From positions 12,851,439-12,915,438 of the forward strand of contig CM063506.1 in NCBI GenBank assembly GCA_032207245.1: a stretch of DNA of 64,000 nt, read 5' to 3'. The stretch comes from Pardosa pseudoannulata (Eukaryota > Arthropoda > Arachnida > Araneae > Lycosidae). Numbering within the stretch: position 1 is the first letter of the stretch; each line of letters opens with the position of its first letter. The translations under genes and the position numbers were made by a program. Below are positions 46,491 through 60,799 of this stretch, piece by piece. Under the pieces are notes generated by a model, which saw only the letters and a program-made list of their open reading frames with translations, was not told the origin of the DNA and did no database searches.

Positions 46491-48787
46491 GGAATGACAT
46501 CATTTTTCATTATTCCTTTATGAATATTTTATTATTGACTATAGAATCACTAATATTTGAATCCTATTCTTTATACTTTCTTACAATAATTAATTACCGT
46601 TTCTCAAACTTATATTTTTAATTTATGGAATAAATGATGGTACACTAAAAATGCCTAAGTAGTCCCGCTAAAAAAAGGTACGAGTGCAAATGTATTTTTT
46701 TGCCAACTTTATATAGGGGTGCTATTTCTTTATTGTTAATATGTGTTATGTTTACTTTGAGCAAAGGGATAATTTTATTATTATTATTGTACTTGATATT
46801 ACTGTTCTAATATAATATTATTAAACTACCCTTTTTAAATATTAATCTTTCTAAAAAAATAATACTTAATTTTTCATTATTTTTTTTTACTGCATTTCGC
46901 ATTTAAAGGTAAGAAAACCATTATTTGACATTCGTACTCAATAACTTAAACAAAATTGCCAAATATCATCCTGTTTTCAAAAAACACCCATAATAAAATG
47001 GTAAAACAAAAATGATTCAATATTATTCTTTAAAAATTAAACAAACTAAATCATTTCCATTTTAATAGAATAATTAACAGATACTGCTATACATGTATTC
47101 ATTGATAACTAAGAATTCACGCTAATCGAGAATTCTATCGCTGATTTAAAAAAAATTCGAAGCTGATTTCGATATATGTGAGTTTTCCCGACTATAATTT
47201 ATGGGGAATTATTTAAAACCAGTACAATTTTAGTATAGGACCCGATTGGCAACTTTTTACATTTATTTCTAGATATAAGAGATGTAATTTGGGAAACAAT
47301 TGGAAAAATTCCATACAATTTTGTCTGACTTCTGGATCTAAATATTTCAAGCTATTTACCTTATTGTATTATTTTTTTAAATTTCTATATAATTTATGCA
47401 ACAGCAATGATACGATGTTTGGTAAACCGAGAAAAAAGTAGTCAAAACAAAATATCATTTAAGTCGTGTACCAAAGCTCTTCCTTTTCAAATCTTTCATG
47501 TTGATTCTTTCGGACTTGGTGACATTATTTTTTATTTTAAGCTTTAATATTTTTCTTTTGTAGGGATGTAACACTTTGAAGTTTTATTTTGAACTCTACC
47601 AAATCAGTTTCATTATTCACAGTTCTTATATAAATTTCAAGTCTTGTTATCTTACTTTTTAAGATAGATTTCGTTCTACTATTGCTTTCTAAAGTACTGA
47701 TATGATCACCAGTCGGTGGAACCAGAAATTTTTTTATCAATTTAAAAAAATAAATTGACGGACCAGGTACTTTTTTTCCTCTTTTATTTACATAAATGTA
47801 TACAATTATTTACAGCATATCATTAATTTTAATAAGGAAAACATAAGAAAAATTAATTGTGAGCTTTTAACATTATATTGGTTTTAACATTATATTTTCT
47901 CACGTCACTTACAAAATGGCACGATATAGCGAAATGGCACTATTCCACATGAATTACGCCGTTGGCGCTCGTACGCCAACGATATTATTTTTACTATATT
48001 ATTTTTAAATTAAATTTATATTCTTGGGATTTTCTACTAATCGCACTATGCTATGTATTTACACAAAATTATCTATGATGTTAACTATAGCTAACTAAAT
48101 CATTAATTTTAACTTTACGTGACTTTTACTTTTTCTAATAGTGGTTTAGATTCAATTAAATCCCTCTTGACATCTTTTGATATCTTCGTGCCCTTTTGTA
48201 ATTTTAGTGATGCAAACCTGACTTGTGACTTGAAATTTTTCTAGGAATACCTAGTCTCTAGTTTTTGTATCCTAGCAATCTTTAATAACCTATAACAATT
48301 TTTAATTTGTAAATTTGATTTTCTTTCTACATAAGCAAACTATTTTTTGGTCACCAATGGAAAAATGCTTCAGGAGGTTGCTATATCACATCGGTTATAT
48401 ATCATCTTTTAATTTAAATTCTTTTCTTTGCTTTTTAAAAAGGAAATTTATTAATTTGTGTGTTTGAGAATATCCACTCTTCCAAAAGTAATAAATAATC
48501 AAATCTTATTATTCAATAGCTACACATAAAGCTAAATGTTTTCATTCGCTTCCTAAATATACTTTTTTTTATACTACTTTATTTTTTGGTTATAAACTTC
48601 ATTTTGCTATAAATGCATACGTAAAATTAGGTAACTGGGTGTTACTTCAAAAGAAGGTAAACCCTCGGTATTTTTGGCGACTTTTATTAAAGCACTAATC
48701 CAAACAGAAAGGAGTTTAACCAGTTTGAATTTTCTGTAAAATCACTATTGTACACCAAAACCAAATTAATTTAATTTTACAAAATTA
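46491..48787. other. AT-rich stretch, nothing recognised
   Basis: Matches 19,141-22,190 minus the Helitron. The empty Helitron site is at 47,815-47,820. A perfect small hairpin CGTTGGCG/CGCCAACG lies near 47,961-47,982. No gene is supported. Confidence 0.5.
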
Positions 48788-49034
48788 AAAATTGGGGACC
48801 GTAAATCAGTGGAAACGGGTTCTTTGGAGCTACGAATCAATGTTCACTCTTTAGCGTTGGGATGGCAGGGTCTGGGTCTGGTGTCTGCCAGAATGCATTG
48901 TGCCACAGTCAGTTGTGGCAGTTTTACGGATTGGACCCCTGTTACTTCCAGGACGACAATGCCAGTCGTCATGTTTCGAGGTTAACTAAAGCTTGATATG
49001 GTGTCAATGGAGTTCATCGAATGTACTGGCCTGC
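48788..49034 (+). mobile_element. Tc1-like transposon fragment (copy B)
   Basis: Begins abruptly at AAATTGGGGACCGTAAATCA, matching copy A from 23,785. It retains QWKRVLW and YFQDDNASRHVSRLTKA-type coding, including the second catalytic Asp region, then ends near TGGCCTGCCCAG. The DNA-binding half is deleted. Confidence 0.8.
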
Positions 49035-51124
49035 CCAGTTTTGTTCAGAATGTTTTACGCCCACACGTCACCTAACTAGCAAAGCACGCTAGTTAGTTTA
49101 ATAAAATCTGCAGTACCAAAGCTCTTCCAAACAACTAACCAACTTTCATTTAGTAAAGTATATTTTTATACAATGTATATTCTTTAGGGATGTAGAAAGT
49201 ATGCTTACTACCATCCACTGGACACTGTTGAAAGGCAGGAATTTTTATGTCTTCTTCCTTTTTATGTTATATTATACAATATTTATAAATCATATATTGC
49301 AAATTCTACAGTCTAAAAAAGAATTTGTGTCAAATGAATGAAAATGAAACAAAAAAGCGAAAAGTTATGTGCCTAAGAAATCAGCTTTCATATGCCATCA
49401 CTTCTTGTTCCGAAGTTAATCTTTATTGTTAAAATCATGTTATGAGATCAAGATGTTTATTAATTTTCTTTGGTATTTCTGAAATTATTAATAAAAGGCA
49501 GACCTGATTAGAGGTGTTAAAATGGCTTGCCACAGATCTTTAAAAATAGGGACTTTGATGGAAAGTATATATACCTGTATATTTTATGTTCTTTCCGGTT
49601 GCTGGAAGTAATCCAGACGTAGATAGAAAGTTATAATTTTACTACAATGTACGTATTGAAAATTTTGTTTCTCTGTGTCAAAACATACTTGAGTTATCGA
49701 GTTCACACATAGGCACACACAAAGGTAATTACCAAAATGGCACTTTCTGTCTCAGGAATATTTAAACAGTGAAAATCAATCAAAATCTCAATGTCGAATT
49801 TTTTGGACAATTACAAGGATTTCCCTATACTCTGTATACCAGAAAATAAAACATTATTAATTTTTATCTTTTATTTATATTCGTTATTTATCTATTAATT
49901 TAGCTGAATGAGAAAAAGACCAAAGAAAGAACATACACATAATATTTTTCATTTATTTTATGTTTGATAAGATAGGCCAAAGATGAGATTCCTCTGCAGG
50001 ATCAATGTAACTGCAATAAGAGCTACTGAATACAATAAAAACCACACTTCTTTATAGTAATAAATTGTACATATTTTTTTCCACCAGAACTATGTAGAAA
50101 CTAACAACTTCAAGAAAATATAAATTTGTAATTACAGTACATTGCTGATAATATATAGTTCAAGGATTGACGTCAAGCAGCGAAAATACTTTGACTTAAA
50201 TTTTAATAAATAACTTTTATTAATGTAAATTTAATGAACATTTATGTAATAATTTGAAAATGTTGGGGATCGTAAACAGTGTTGTAGTTAAATATTAAAT
50301 CAAGCATTTATCATGAAAGTAAGTGAAATTATACTTTTGTAGAATATCTTGTGTACTAATTATACCATTTCTCTGCGAGAATTTAGGCCTTTAATCAGAA
50401 AATCTTTAATCACCATATGACGTGCTGCTTCCTTGTGAGTAATTAGTCTAGCAATAAAAATCGTATTAAGGGGATGGTAGACTTACATAGAGTTTTTATA
50501 AAATATTAACTTAAAAGCTGTGAAACTTTGTACAAATATAAATTTAAAATAAAAATAATTATATTAAATGTTTTCTTAAATTTGGATAAAATTTAAAAAA
50601 TACTTTTTATGAAAATTTCTATTATTATTTAAAATGTTCCTCTTTGCACTTTACTTTTTCAGGATTTCTCACAAAATATTTTCAATACAATTTTCGTATC
50701 CATTAAGGCAAATCTGAATATGCATTTTAAATTTTCAAACGTATGAAAATTCAACATACAACCATACAAATTTCCTAAAAATTAACTGTTCAATCAGCAA
50801 AATAAAAGTCAATATGTTCAAAACTTAATTTTAAGTGATAATGAAGCAAAAATAGATGGCAAAGTGGAAACTTAACTAGAAAAAATATTTTAAAGGTAAC
50901 AAAATATATAAAGAATAGGTTTTTAAAAACTATTTACTTAAAAAATTTTAAATTTCATTAATATAGTTATACGTAAATACATGCATATAAAGTTTCACAA
51001 TTCTAAGTCAATAATTTCCAAGCACACTTTGTAAAAAACGCAGTGCCTTTAAGTGCATTAAATATTTTTCGTAGTGTTTTGGCAAAGATAAGTCTGAAGA
51101 TTCCCAACGAAGTCCAGTACATAT
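49035..51124. other. Copy B-only stretch (deleted from copy A)
   Basis: AT-rich. It has an inverted repeat CTAACTAGC / GCTAGTTAG (49,072-49,080 and 49,088-49,096, loop AAAGCAC). No coding frame is supported. Copy A joins the Tc1-like remnant directly to the SINE tail at about 24,014, so about 2.2 kb was lost there. Confidence 0.5.
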
Positions 51125-51308
51125 TTAAAGGATGAGGAAATAACCTCCTCATTAGGGTGCTGGTCTTCGGAACCGGAGTTCGTGGTTTCGAATCCCACAG
51201 TATCATGGATGTTTGTAGTCGTTCGAAATCGGCTTTAAGCAGTAGGTCCCGGTTTCCTTAGCCCTCGTGTTGCGAAAAGTAGACCGTAGCGTACCAAACC
51301 AACCATAT
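51125..51308 (+). mobile_element. tRNA-derived SINE, complete (copy B)
   Basis: The head GGGTGCTGGTCTTCGGAACC and B box GGTTTCGAATCCC, body GTTCGAAATCGGCTTTAAGC and AGTAGGTCCCGGTTTCC, tail CTCGTGTTGCGAAAAGTAG and GTACCAAACCAACC. It shows the intact locus of which copy A kept only the 3' end. Confidence 0.82.
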
Positions 51309-52265
51309 ACTTCATCATCTTTTCCTTAATTGGATCCTGACTGTTTTTTTATTAATTCAACAACTGTGCATAATTTTTATGTATTAATATTAGTGTTTCA
51401 GTTCCCGTGCTCCAAGAAATGGCTTTCGGATCTCAGGATATTCAAGTCTTTTTCAGAGAAAATTATAATCGAAGCATTGCGTCCTTTTCGTCAAATAAAC
51501 GACATTTTTAATGGATGCGAGCGCATTGAGACTATGATGAAACGCCGTATAAATGTAAATGATGTGTAAATGAGAAGCGAATAAACGGTGCTTTATTGTG
51601 TAATATACAGTCAATTTTATAATCATCCCATTACTTTGAGTAAGAAAATTAATAATATTCTTCAAAAATTTAAATCATTATGTTAGTTTTATAATGGCAT
51701 AAAGTTATGTTTCTCAAACTGACTGACGTGACATGTCAGGATGCTACGAACTTAGGCTAAGTGTGTTACGGCAATAATACAGGAAAATTAGCTAAAATTG
51801 TATACTAACGAAGGTGTGAAATAAGGGTTAAATGAGAATTTTTAAGAACGTCCAGGAATGGATTAGAATCAGATCCAATCCAATCCTTAAAGAAGACAAA
51901 AATTCATAAGTTGACATAAGTTGTAAGTGACATAAGTAAGACATAAGTTGTCTGCAATCATAATCTACACAACTGTCAAAGCGTGCTAGGAATTGTTCTT
52001 GTATTTATCGAGGTCACACCAATACTTTGTTTCAGAGATTCTTGAACTGAGTATTACGATACCGTGGAGTGACGCGAGTATATGCAAAGGGTGCCTTCGA
52101 AAAAAGTTTGAGAACCTCTAGCATACAATTTCAAATATATATGAAACATGTCTTTACCACTACTAGCTTTACCACTACTAATGCTTATAACAATGAAAGG
52201 ATAATTAAGACATCTTTACCATAATTATTAAATTACTACATTTTATAGTAAAAAAAAACCAGTCT
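51309..52265. other. Non-coding stretch, nothing recognised
   Basis: Matches 24,084-25,041. The open frame at 51,330-51,569 differs from copy A almost only by amino-acid-changing substitutions. Confidence 0.5.
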
Positions 52266-52269
52266 CTAA

Positions 52270-52999
<730 letters not shown>

Positions 53000-53003
53000 T
53001 TAA

Positions 53004-54674
53004 ATCAACTAATTTATCTTCAAGTTTCATTTTAGAGTAAATGGGATGCCAGTAGTACAACTATCATAATTAATAATGATGCAAAAGTAATATTTTTTTA
53101 AGTATTAGAATGAAAAGAACCCCATCATTACAAGATTACAGTCTTATTTACTTTATATACTGTTTAAAATGCAAATAAATCTCAAAAACTTCATTGACAA
53201 ATTTGTTACTAAATATATTTGTGTATGAACCGTTACGGGTTGTTATTTATTCTTCACTTTGTAGCAATAAGACTGAAAGTGAAATTCCAAAGATGTTTTC
53301 AGCTTTATAGCCCAAAGGAAAAAACACCTCGCCAAAGATTCTAAGTACATTCTTTACCCTTCACCGCTTGCAGCTTTCCGTATGACCCTCTCAGGAAGCC
53401 TCTTTTGTCTTATCCGGAGTTGGGTCGAACCGGTTATCCCGCTGCTTAAATTTTCCGGTTCACGGGATGTGGAGCATCGACGTCTGTGTTTCGTCGTTTT
53501 GGAATGGGTATTCCCTGATATGATGGATTGTTGATGTCTTCGGTTTGATGTTTAATAACAAGCCCCGTAGACGATTACGTTACTGAGATAATGGGGAAAT
53601 AAGATGGCGGCAACTCTTTAGGACGTATTTATTCGGGAGAATTTCTTGACTTCATGTAAATGGCGTTGCTTTGGGGATGTACGGTAAAAGCAGGAACTTC
53701 AATTATGAAATAGCCAGGAAGAGTACAATGTTTACAGCACTTGGAGTTACGTAATAAAAAAGAATAGCTAATCGTTTAGCTAATCTAATATGCAGAACGT
53801 GATAAAGGCCAAGCTATTATGCACGTTAGACATGCAAAAAGGTTGCATAACCTTGGTAGCCTTTCTGCAAACTAAGCTAGATGAAGTTTCACGATTCTTT
53901 TTTTTTCTGTCAACTGTAAAAAAAAAATTCTCTTTAAGGTAGTGTTTACGGTATAAATTTTATATGTTATAAATAATATGTTTGAAAACGTTATAAATAA
54001 TATGTTTTGTAGGCATTGCATCATTCAAGGCTTGACAAATTATTTGAATTTTTACTTGAATGCCATAATTCAGAAATACCATTCAAATAAAGAGAAGTTA
54101 CTTTGATTTAACTTTTTCAATCATAATAAATAAAAAACAACTGTAGATATTTTATAAATTCTCATTCTTACAATAACATACCCCCATCTAGTGGATTCTT
54201 TCTATACTTTATTCAACAAAATATACTCATAATCCGACCAAAATCTTAAACATTTACTCATTTCTTAAAATTGCTAATTTTTTAATAGCTTTCAGATTTA
54301 GATTTAAATAAAATTACTGAAGTTAAGGGAACCTTTCAATATACAAAAAAGACTCATTTATTTTTTCTGGTTGAAAGAAAGAAAAATTTCTAATTTTTTT
54401 TCAAACTGATATTTATTTAATGCTGACTAAAGTGCCTAGCGTTGACAGATTAAAGATGAGGTTTGATATTTTATTTAGATTACATTTTATTATTTTAATT
54501 GAGAATGGTGCAAAATTTTACGAAGGTTTAATAAAATCGTAATTTTTTTGCAAACATTATTTTTCAAAGTTTGAATGTGCATAACGTTTTATGTTTGTTT
54601 GTCCGGAGAGTAGACAAACAAAATATATGGCTTGCTGAACAAAAAGTGTTTTTCTCATCGCGCAGGGTGTCAAT
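53004..54674. other. Non-coding stretch with near-identical block
   Basis: The part at 53,310-53,790 matches 26,090-26,570 almost without change. No gene is supported. Confidence 0.45.
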
Positions 54675-54678
54675 ATAT

Positions 54679-55027
54679 TGTCACGAAGATTCGAATGAAC
54701 ACACCGTTTAACTTAACAGAAGATTTTATTGAAGCTAAGTAGCAACTCGCAACTTTACAAGATCGAGAAGTTGCTTACAACTAGTGGGTATCAGCTTTTA
54801 TACCAGAATAGAATATTCGAGAAATAACTAATTTACATATTAAAGAAAGATCTAGAATATTCAAGAACATAAGGAAACAATAAATAACATTTTAAAATTA
54901 AAAAATCCTTACTTTGGATAAACTGCCATAGCAAGTCATAGCAATCGAACCCACAATCTTCGGGTCTGGATCGCGTTCTTTGATCATTCGGCCACTGAGC
55001 TCGTTGGCTAAGCTTCTTTATGCGGCA
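54679..55027 (-). mobile_element. Solo LTR with tRNA-like segment, copy B only
   Basis: TGTCACGAAG...TTATGCGGCA flanked by ATAT (54,675-54,678 and 55,028-55,031). Copy A has the single ATAT at 27,431-27,434 within AAGATATTTTAATCC, the empty site. The minus strand has TATAAAAGC, CAATAAAA-type poly(A) signal sequence, and CGTGACA at the end. It is closely related to 3,262-3,602. A solo LTR implies insertion of a full element and later LTR-LTR recombination, all after the two copies separated. Confidence 0.88.
54941..54994 (-). promoter_or_regulatory. tRNA-like A/B-box pair inside the LTR (copy B)
   Basis: Minus strand TGGCCGAATGA (54,984-54,994) and GGGTTCGATTGC (54,941-54,952), with tRNA-like spacing. 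The A box starts about 33 nt from the LTR's 5' end. The B box has one mismatch to GGTTCGANTCC. The core GTGGGTTCGA is shared with the SINE at 38,940-39,118. Confidence 0.55.
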
Positions 55028-55031
55028 ATAT

Positions 55032-55692
55032 TTTTGCCCTAGAAATTACAGTCACAGGTGAATTTAAGGCAGTATTAAACGTTTAGATGAAGAAAAAAAC
55101 AGAATAATACCTATAACATCCATAATTTTTAAAACTTTCAGTAAAGCAGCTTATTCACACGTTCGGAAAAAATGCGGGTGGTTCATATAAAAATTACCGA
55201 AGTTATTAAATGTTTAAGGTAAATTTCGAATAATATTTAAAAACTAGTAGAAAAAATACGGAAGTATGTTTTTTTAAAATTACACAGCTCAAAAGAGAAA
55301 ATTCTGGACATTTCAACGATGCAAGAAAGTACTGAATAAAAGAATTATAGAAGTGTACAGGATAATTTAGGTATTCTTCTTAAAAATTTTTCATAACCTT
55401 TCAAAAAACATTCGTAAAATATAGTAAAAGTCAATATCTTTTTAAAAAAAGTTATACTGTGTGAAGAAGAAATAATAAACTTTATGAATCAGTGCATATA
55501 TTTGGTCTAACAACGTCTAGAATGAGCAGATGTAAATTATAAAACGTCCGAAACCCATCGGCAAACATCTACGTAATTGCAGTTTAGGCAATCATCGCTG
55601 CACACTTTAAACGTACACTTTAGTAAGTTCGTACTAAAGTGTACGTTCTTACACTTTAAACGGTGATAAAATTAGCATTCTGAAAGTTTTAA
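55032..55692. other. Non-coding stretch
   Basis: About 140 bp at 55,060-55,195 has no counterpart in copy A. The remainder matches 27,435-27,964. The conserved hairpin of copy A is at 55,611-55,646. Confidence 0.5.
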
Positions 55693-55696
55693 TTAA

Positions 55697-56187
55697 CACA
55701 ATGTGTGCGGGTACATTTTGCAACGGAATTGTACCAGGAGCGGGCGTTTTGGTCGTAAATTTAGTTATTCAGTTATATCTCAATGGATCTAAAATTATTT
55801 AATTTTTTAATCAACTTTTCGTGTTTTATATTGAAATATATAAACAAATATATAAATAGAAATATATAAGTAACAACCATAAGATTTTTGTAAACAAAAA
55901 TTATTTTTTTAGTGGATAAATTTATAATAGTATCGTAAATAGGAAAAATCAAATGGAAATAGTAGTATATAGTTTTAATTTTTTCGAATTATGTTATATA
56001 TAAACATTTTTACATTATAAAAAAATGAAAAGAGCAATCATAAAACTAACAACGTTTTACAGTGAGGTAATGTTCAAAACTTTTTCCTCTATGAAGAAGT
56101 ACACCGCAAAATCCGTATTAGTACGTGATCCGAAATCAAGTATCAATCGTCAGAAAACGTACTAGTGCGTGTCTCGCATACAATGTG
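55697..56187. mobile_element. TTAA-flanked MITE (copy B)
   Basis: TTAA (55,693-55,696 and 56,188-56,191) with ends CACAATGTGTG and CATACAATGTG. Counterpart of 27,969-28,460. Confidence 0.7.
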
Positions 56188-56191
56188 TTAA

Positions 56192-57180
56192 TATCTCCCT
56201 TAATTAAAGCAGACAGTAACTGTCCTCTTGTCAAAATGGTGCAGAATTTCAACGATATCGAAACAAAACTGTAGATATTGCGGGATATACCAATATATAC
56301 TCTTCTTTATTATATAGATTTTTGAAACATTACAATTGTGTTGTTACTTTTAAAATTTTGTTTCTCTAGGAGCATTATTCTCCTTACTTATTTTCTTGAT
56401 TGTTGTTTGTACTTTCTGTTAGGAAATCATGTGTGACTTTATAAAAATACATATTCTCCGTAGTTACACATGGTTAAACCTATGGTATGTATGAAAAATT
56501 TAAAAGTTACATGAAGCTTTAAAAATATTTAATTGATCAGTTTCACATGATTGTATGCAGAATTCATTGCATAATTTCGTTGATTTTAAGCTTTAATTAT
56601 TTTGCTTGAATTTTAAAAAGTTATTTTTCTATTTTGATTTGCTATTTTCTCATGTTTATTTTTACACTTAAAATATACAAATAATCACGATCCCCAGAAA
56701 TTTATTTATAATACAGGGGTTACCAACTGCTTTAAGAAAATTAAAATGACTATATATTTTTTTAATTAAATTAAATTACAGTAATTTTACCTGCAATGTA
56801 TATTATTATTTCATACGAATACCTCTATCCTTCTTGCAGAATATTACAATAATTGGTCAATTTTGAAAGTGTGGACCATAATTATGCGTAAAGTTTCCAA
56901 TTTAGCCCTCGACCTTTCACAAATTGGAAACCCTTGATCTAGACCTCTGTTATACCATGCTGTGGGAGAGGTTAATAAAATAATGAAATCGTAATCCCAC
57001 AACACAGCACATGCAAAGCTATGAACAAGGACTGTTGAAAAACTCAAGTAAAATAGACTCAAGAAGGTATATGTAAGGAATTTGGTCCATAAGACCTGTG
57101 TTTCGCATATGTGTGCCTTTCACGATATCTGCATAATCACCACTTTCACAAGGCGTTCCTTGGGGAAATAGAAGCCGGCC
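56192..57180. other. AT-rich stretch, almost identical to copy A
   Basis: Matches 28,465-29,480. No supported gene. Confidence 0.45.
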
Positions 57181-57234
57181 GGCTAAGGGGGTCTAATAAG
57201 GCTTTTCGAATGTGTCGCTTGTTTGTTCTTGAAG

Positions 57235-57344
57235 GGCATCTGAAGGAGGATTTTCCCTTTTCGGAAGGGTTCAAGTTTCCAGAAGCTGACCCCCGAAGAA
57301 GGGTGAGAAGATACTCATCAGTGGAGCTCGAGGAGTCGACTTAG
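57235..57344 (+). pseudogene. Candidate last-exon remnant, open frame (copy B)
   Basis: The frame HLKEDFPFSEGFKFPEADPR, RRVRRYSSVELEEST, stop at 57,342-57,344. It can be extended upstream to an ATG at 57,111, but that part is not open in copy A. The acceptor seen in copy A (TTCTTGCAG) is here TTCTTGAAG, so splicing would be weakened. Product unknown. Confidence 0.3.
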
Positions 57345-57349
57345 AGCCT

Positions 57350-58615
57350 GCGACCTGGAGACATCTCTCGTTTTGCAGCGACAGAATTTAAGTTTTTGAT
57401 ATGAAACGCCATCGGATCTGGTTAAGGACAGACTCTGAGACTCAGAACTATGATGATTTGTTATACTTTAATGTTTCATCAATGTTGTAAATATATGTTC
57501 CTCAGAGATGACCGAACACACCTGTCCCGGTAAAGTAGGTGGGCAGGTACCACGCTAGTATAGCGCCACAGAAAGTGGTGCTATTACAGTATAAATGAGA
57601 GAAGACATACCGTTGAAGACAATTTGTTTTAAAATTTAACTTAAAACGTACATATCATTATATATCTTTATATATACAATTCTTCTGTCCTCGATTTTGT
57701 AATAAAATTTCACCTAAACGGTTGGGCTGATTTTGATGAAATTTTGTGTATGAAATTAAGTGGATTTCAGAATGGTTTAGATTCACAATTTAATCCGACA
57801 GAATATGTTTTTTCTATTAAAAACCCAGAATTGCTCTCTTATTGAGATTATTATAATGCCTCTTGATACCTTCACATCCAACGTATCTGTGATCAGCACA
57901 ACTGGCTTCAGTACGAGAAGTCCCAGGATCGAATCCCTATACAGGCGATGAGGGAATTTTAATTTAATCTAATTACTTTATGATGACTGTAAGCATGGTG
58001 GCGTAAAGTATTTTTAAAATAATTTTTTTCCTCGCTTTTCCGCCAAAAAGCTCCAGTTTATAACAGACATTTGAACAGGAACAAAACATTTTGTTCGTGT
58101 TTTATTCTTTGGTCCTACTAATAAAATGTTGTAAAACATTTAATTCTACATATAAACATTAATTAAATATCTAAATGAACTGTTTATTTTTTTTAAATGC
58201 ATTCGGATTTGCAACCCATTGACCCTTATTACAGATGGATTGATTTAATTTTGAATCAAAGTAAAAAATTATGTCCCCATGGAATGTAAATAGTCTAAAA
58301 AAATTAACTTTTTCCCATATTTTTATCAAATGTCTAAAAAGAGATAGCATAACTCCATAACTAGCACGTTAAAGTCACGTCTTCAATGTACGTACATACA
58401 AAAATAATGTTTGTTTCAAGTAGCTAATATGAATTGAGGCATGGTCAGAATGTATATTTTTGTCCAATTTGAAGACCGAAAGTTAATTCCAGTAGATTAA
58501 AATACTACTTTATACAAGAATATAAAAAGAGATAACGAAAATCCATTGGTTCTCTTAATTGAAGTACTTTAAATTTCTAAATACAGTGGAGATATTTTTC
58601 AATATTTTATAATAT
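57350..58615. other. Non-coding stretch with a possible Helitron-like fragment
   Basis: Matches 29,640-30,905. CTAAACGGTTGGGCTGATTT lies near 57,713 and the B-box-like AGGATCGAATCC near 57,925. No gene is supported. Confidence 0.35.
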
Positions 58616-59165
58616 GTCATCACTATTTTCTAAAGCAAAAGTTTCTCGATTTCATTTATATTTTTAGTTAATAGTAATTTTAGGAATAATTTGCCTTTTT
58701 TCTAGAGAAGACCATCAAACGTTCAAACGTTTCAATATTGTGAAAAAATCTTATGTCATCACTATTTTCTAAAGTACTAAAAGTTTCTTGATTTCACTCA
58801 TATTTTTAGTTAAGAGTAATTTTAGGAATAATTGCCTTTTTTCTAGAGAAGACAATCAAACGTTCAAACGTTTCAGCATTGTGGAAATCTCTTATGTCAT
58901 CACTATTTTTTAAAGTACTAAAAGTTTCTCGATTTCATTTATATTTTTAGTTAATAGTAATTTTAGGAATAATTTGCCTTTTTTCTAGAGAAGACCATCA
59001 AACGTTTCAATATTGTGAAAAAATCTTATGTCATCACTATTTTCTAAAGTACTAAAAGTTTCTCGATTTTATTTATATTTTTAGTTAAGAGTAATTTTAG
59101 GAATAATTTCCTATTTTTCTAGAGAAGACCATTAAAAGTTCAAATGTTTCAATATTGGGAAAAAA
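58616..59165 (+). repeat. Minisatellite, four units of 134-141 bp (copy B)
   Basis: Units start at 58,616, 58,755, 58,896 and 59,030. The third unit has lost the doubled AACGTT (it has AAACGTTT once), making it shorter. Confidence 0.93.
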
Positions 59166-59884
59166 TATTCATAACTTACTCTCCCTATTTTCATTTTTAG
59201 GTTCTTTTATGGCTATTGAAAGGCATTAAATTTCAAAGGAAGGATATAATTTAAATGATTTATTAAAGAAATTTCTTTCATTGCTGAGCAGCAAGAAAAT
59301 ATTCATGACTTATACTGTGTAATAGACCTTATATTTCAAGGTTAGTAAAAAATCACTGTTCATACTATTTTGCATACAGATATCTATATGTGTGTATTCT
59401 ATTTGATAATACATAACCGTTACATATTGAAGGTTATATAAGGGGATATAGTATAGTTCAAGTTGAAAACTCTTAATTGAAATATGCTGCTTTTGATTCA
59501 TTGTAAAATAAAAATCCTTCGCTCTGTTTAGAATAAAATTCTTCCTAGATTATTAATAAGAATCTAACTTTTTAAAAACTATTTAGTTATGTGATGCAAT
59601 GTATTTTTTAAAAACAAAATTTATACACAAAGGAAAAAAATAGAAATAATCTTTATCTGAAAAATAAATTTTGAAATATGTAAACCAGAAATTAATTTTT
59701 TTATATCCAATAGAAGCTAACTGCCTTTCATATTCTATGAACTTCATATGAATACGAGGGATACATTTTATTTTATAGCATGATAAAATCTAATTTTGTA
59801 AAAAAAATAATCTTTAGTACTTTTAAAATTTTCAAAATTTAAAATTTTTGTTTTACGGTTTAAAATAATTATTTTACTTTAATT

Positions 59885-59951
<67 letters not shown>

Positions 59952-60799
59952 ATTTCTATATAAATATTTTAAAAGTTATCTTGCGAGTAAGTGAATCTCA
60001 ATTTTTTCATTTGGTGTAAATTTTTATATCATTTTTAAAAAATATACTTATTGAAATCACAAAACTAAGTAATTACTTTAAAAATAAGAATTATTAAAGA
60101 ATTTGTAAAAGTTTCAGTCAGAAAGGAGTAGAACTTAATATTTTATAATAATTAAAAAAAGGATGTTATTGTGAAGATTTTTAAGTACCGAAAGTACTAT
60201 GTTTCTTTAAATTGCAATAGATATCATTCTTTTAAAAAATAATATTTTTTTACAGCGTAATTTATTTCACGTACAGAAAAAAAGAAACATTACCGTCTTA
60301 AGAAGTAATCTGTTGTAAAGCAGTGTATGTACAAACATGATAGTGTGATGTCTTTTCTGCTGTTACTGACTTTACTTTTCATTACATACGATGACTTTCA
60401 CGCAAGAGTGAAAGCAAATACACTTATTCAAACAAACAAAGAGGGGAATTCACTCAAGATAATTAGTTAGGCATACTAATTTTTCTTCTCGTTATTTCTA
60501 AGTCAGATCGTAAGTCTAAAAGACAAGTAAACTTTTTAATCTTCTTATGTTGTTACAATGTAGTTTACACCTAAAGTGTTTGGGTCAAACATGACTCATG
60601 TATTTTTTATTGTTATTAAAATTTATTTTATATTATGTGCATTAGTATTGCAATTAATAAGTTAATTACCTTTCATATATGTTTTTATATATTTCTATTA
60701 ATTATCATTGTTTTACTAGCAACTTTTTACAACTATGAGGAATAATGTATTTAGTACAGGAGAAGTGAAGTAGATCCTCACGTAGAAGTCCCAAACAAT
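59166..60799. other. AT-rich stretch with a (TA)n array
   Basis: A (TA)n array lies at 59,886-59,949. Matches 31,869-33,516. No gene is supported. Confidence 0.55.
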
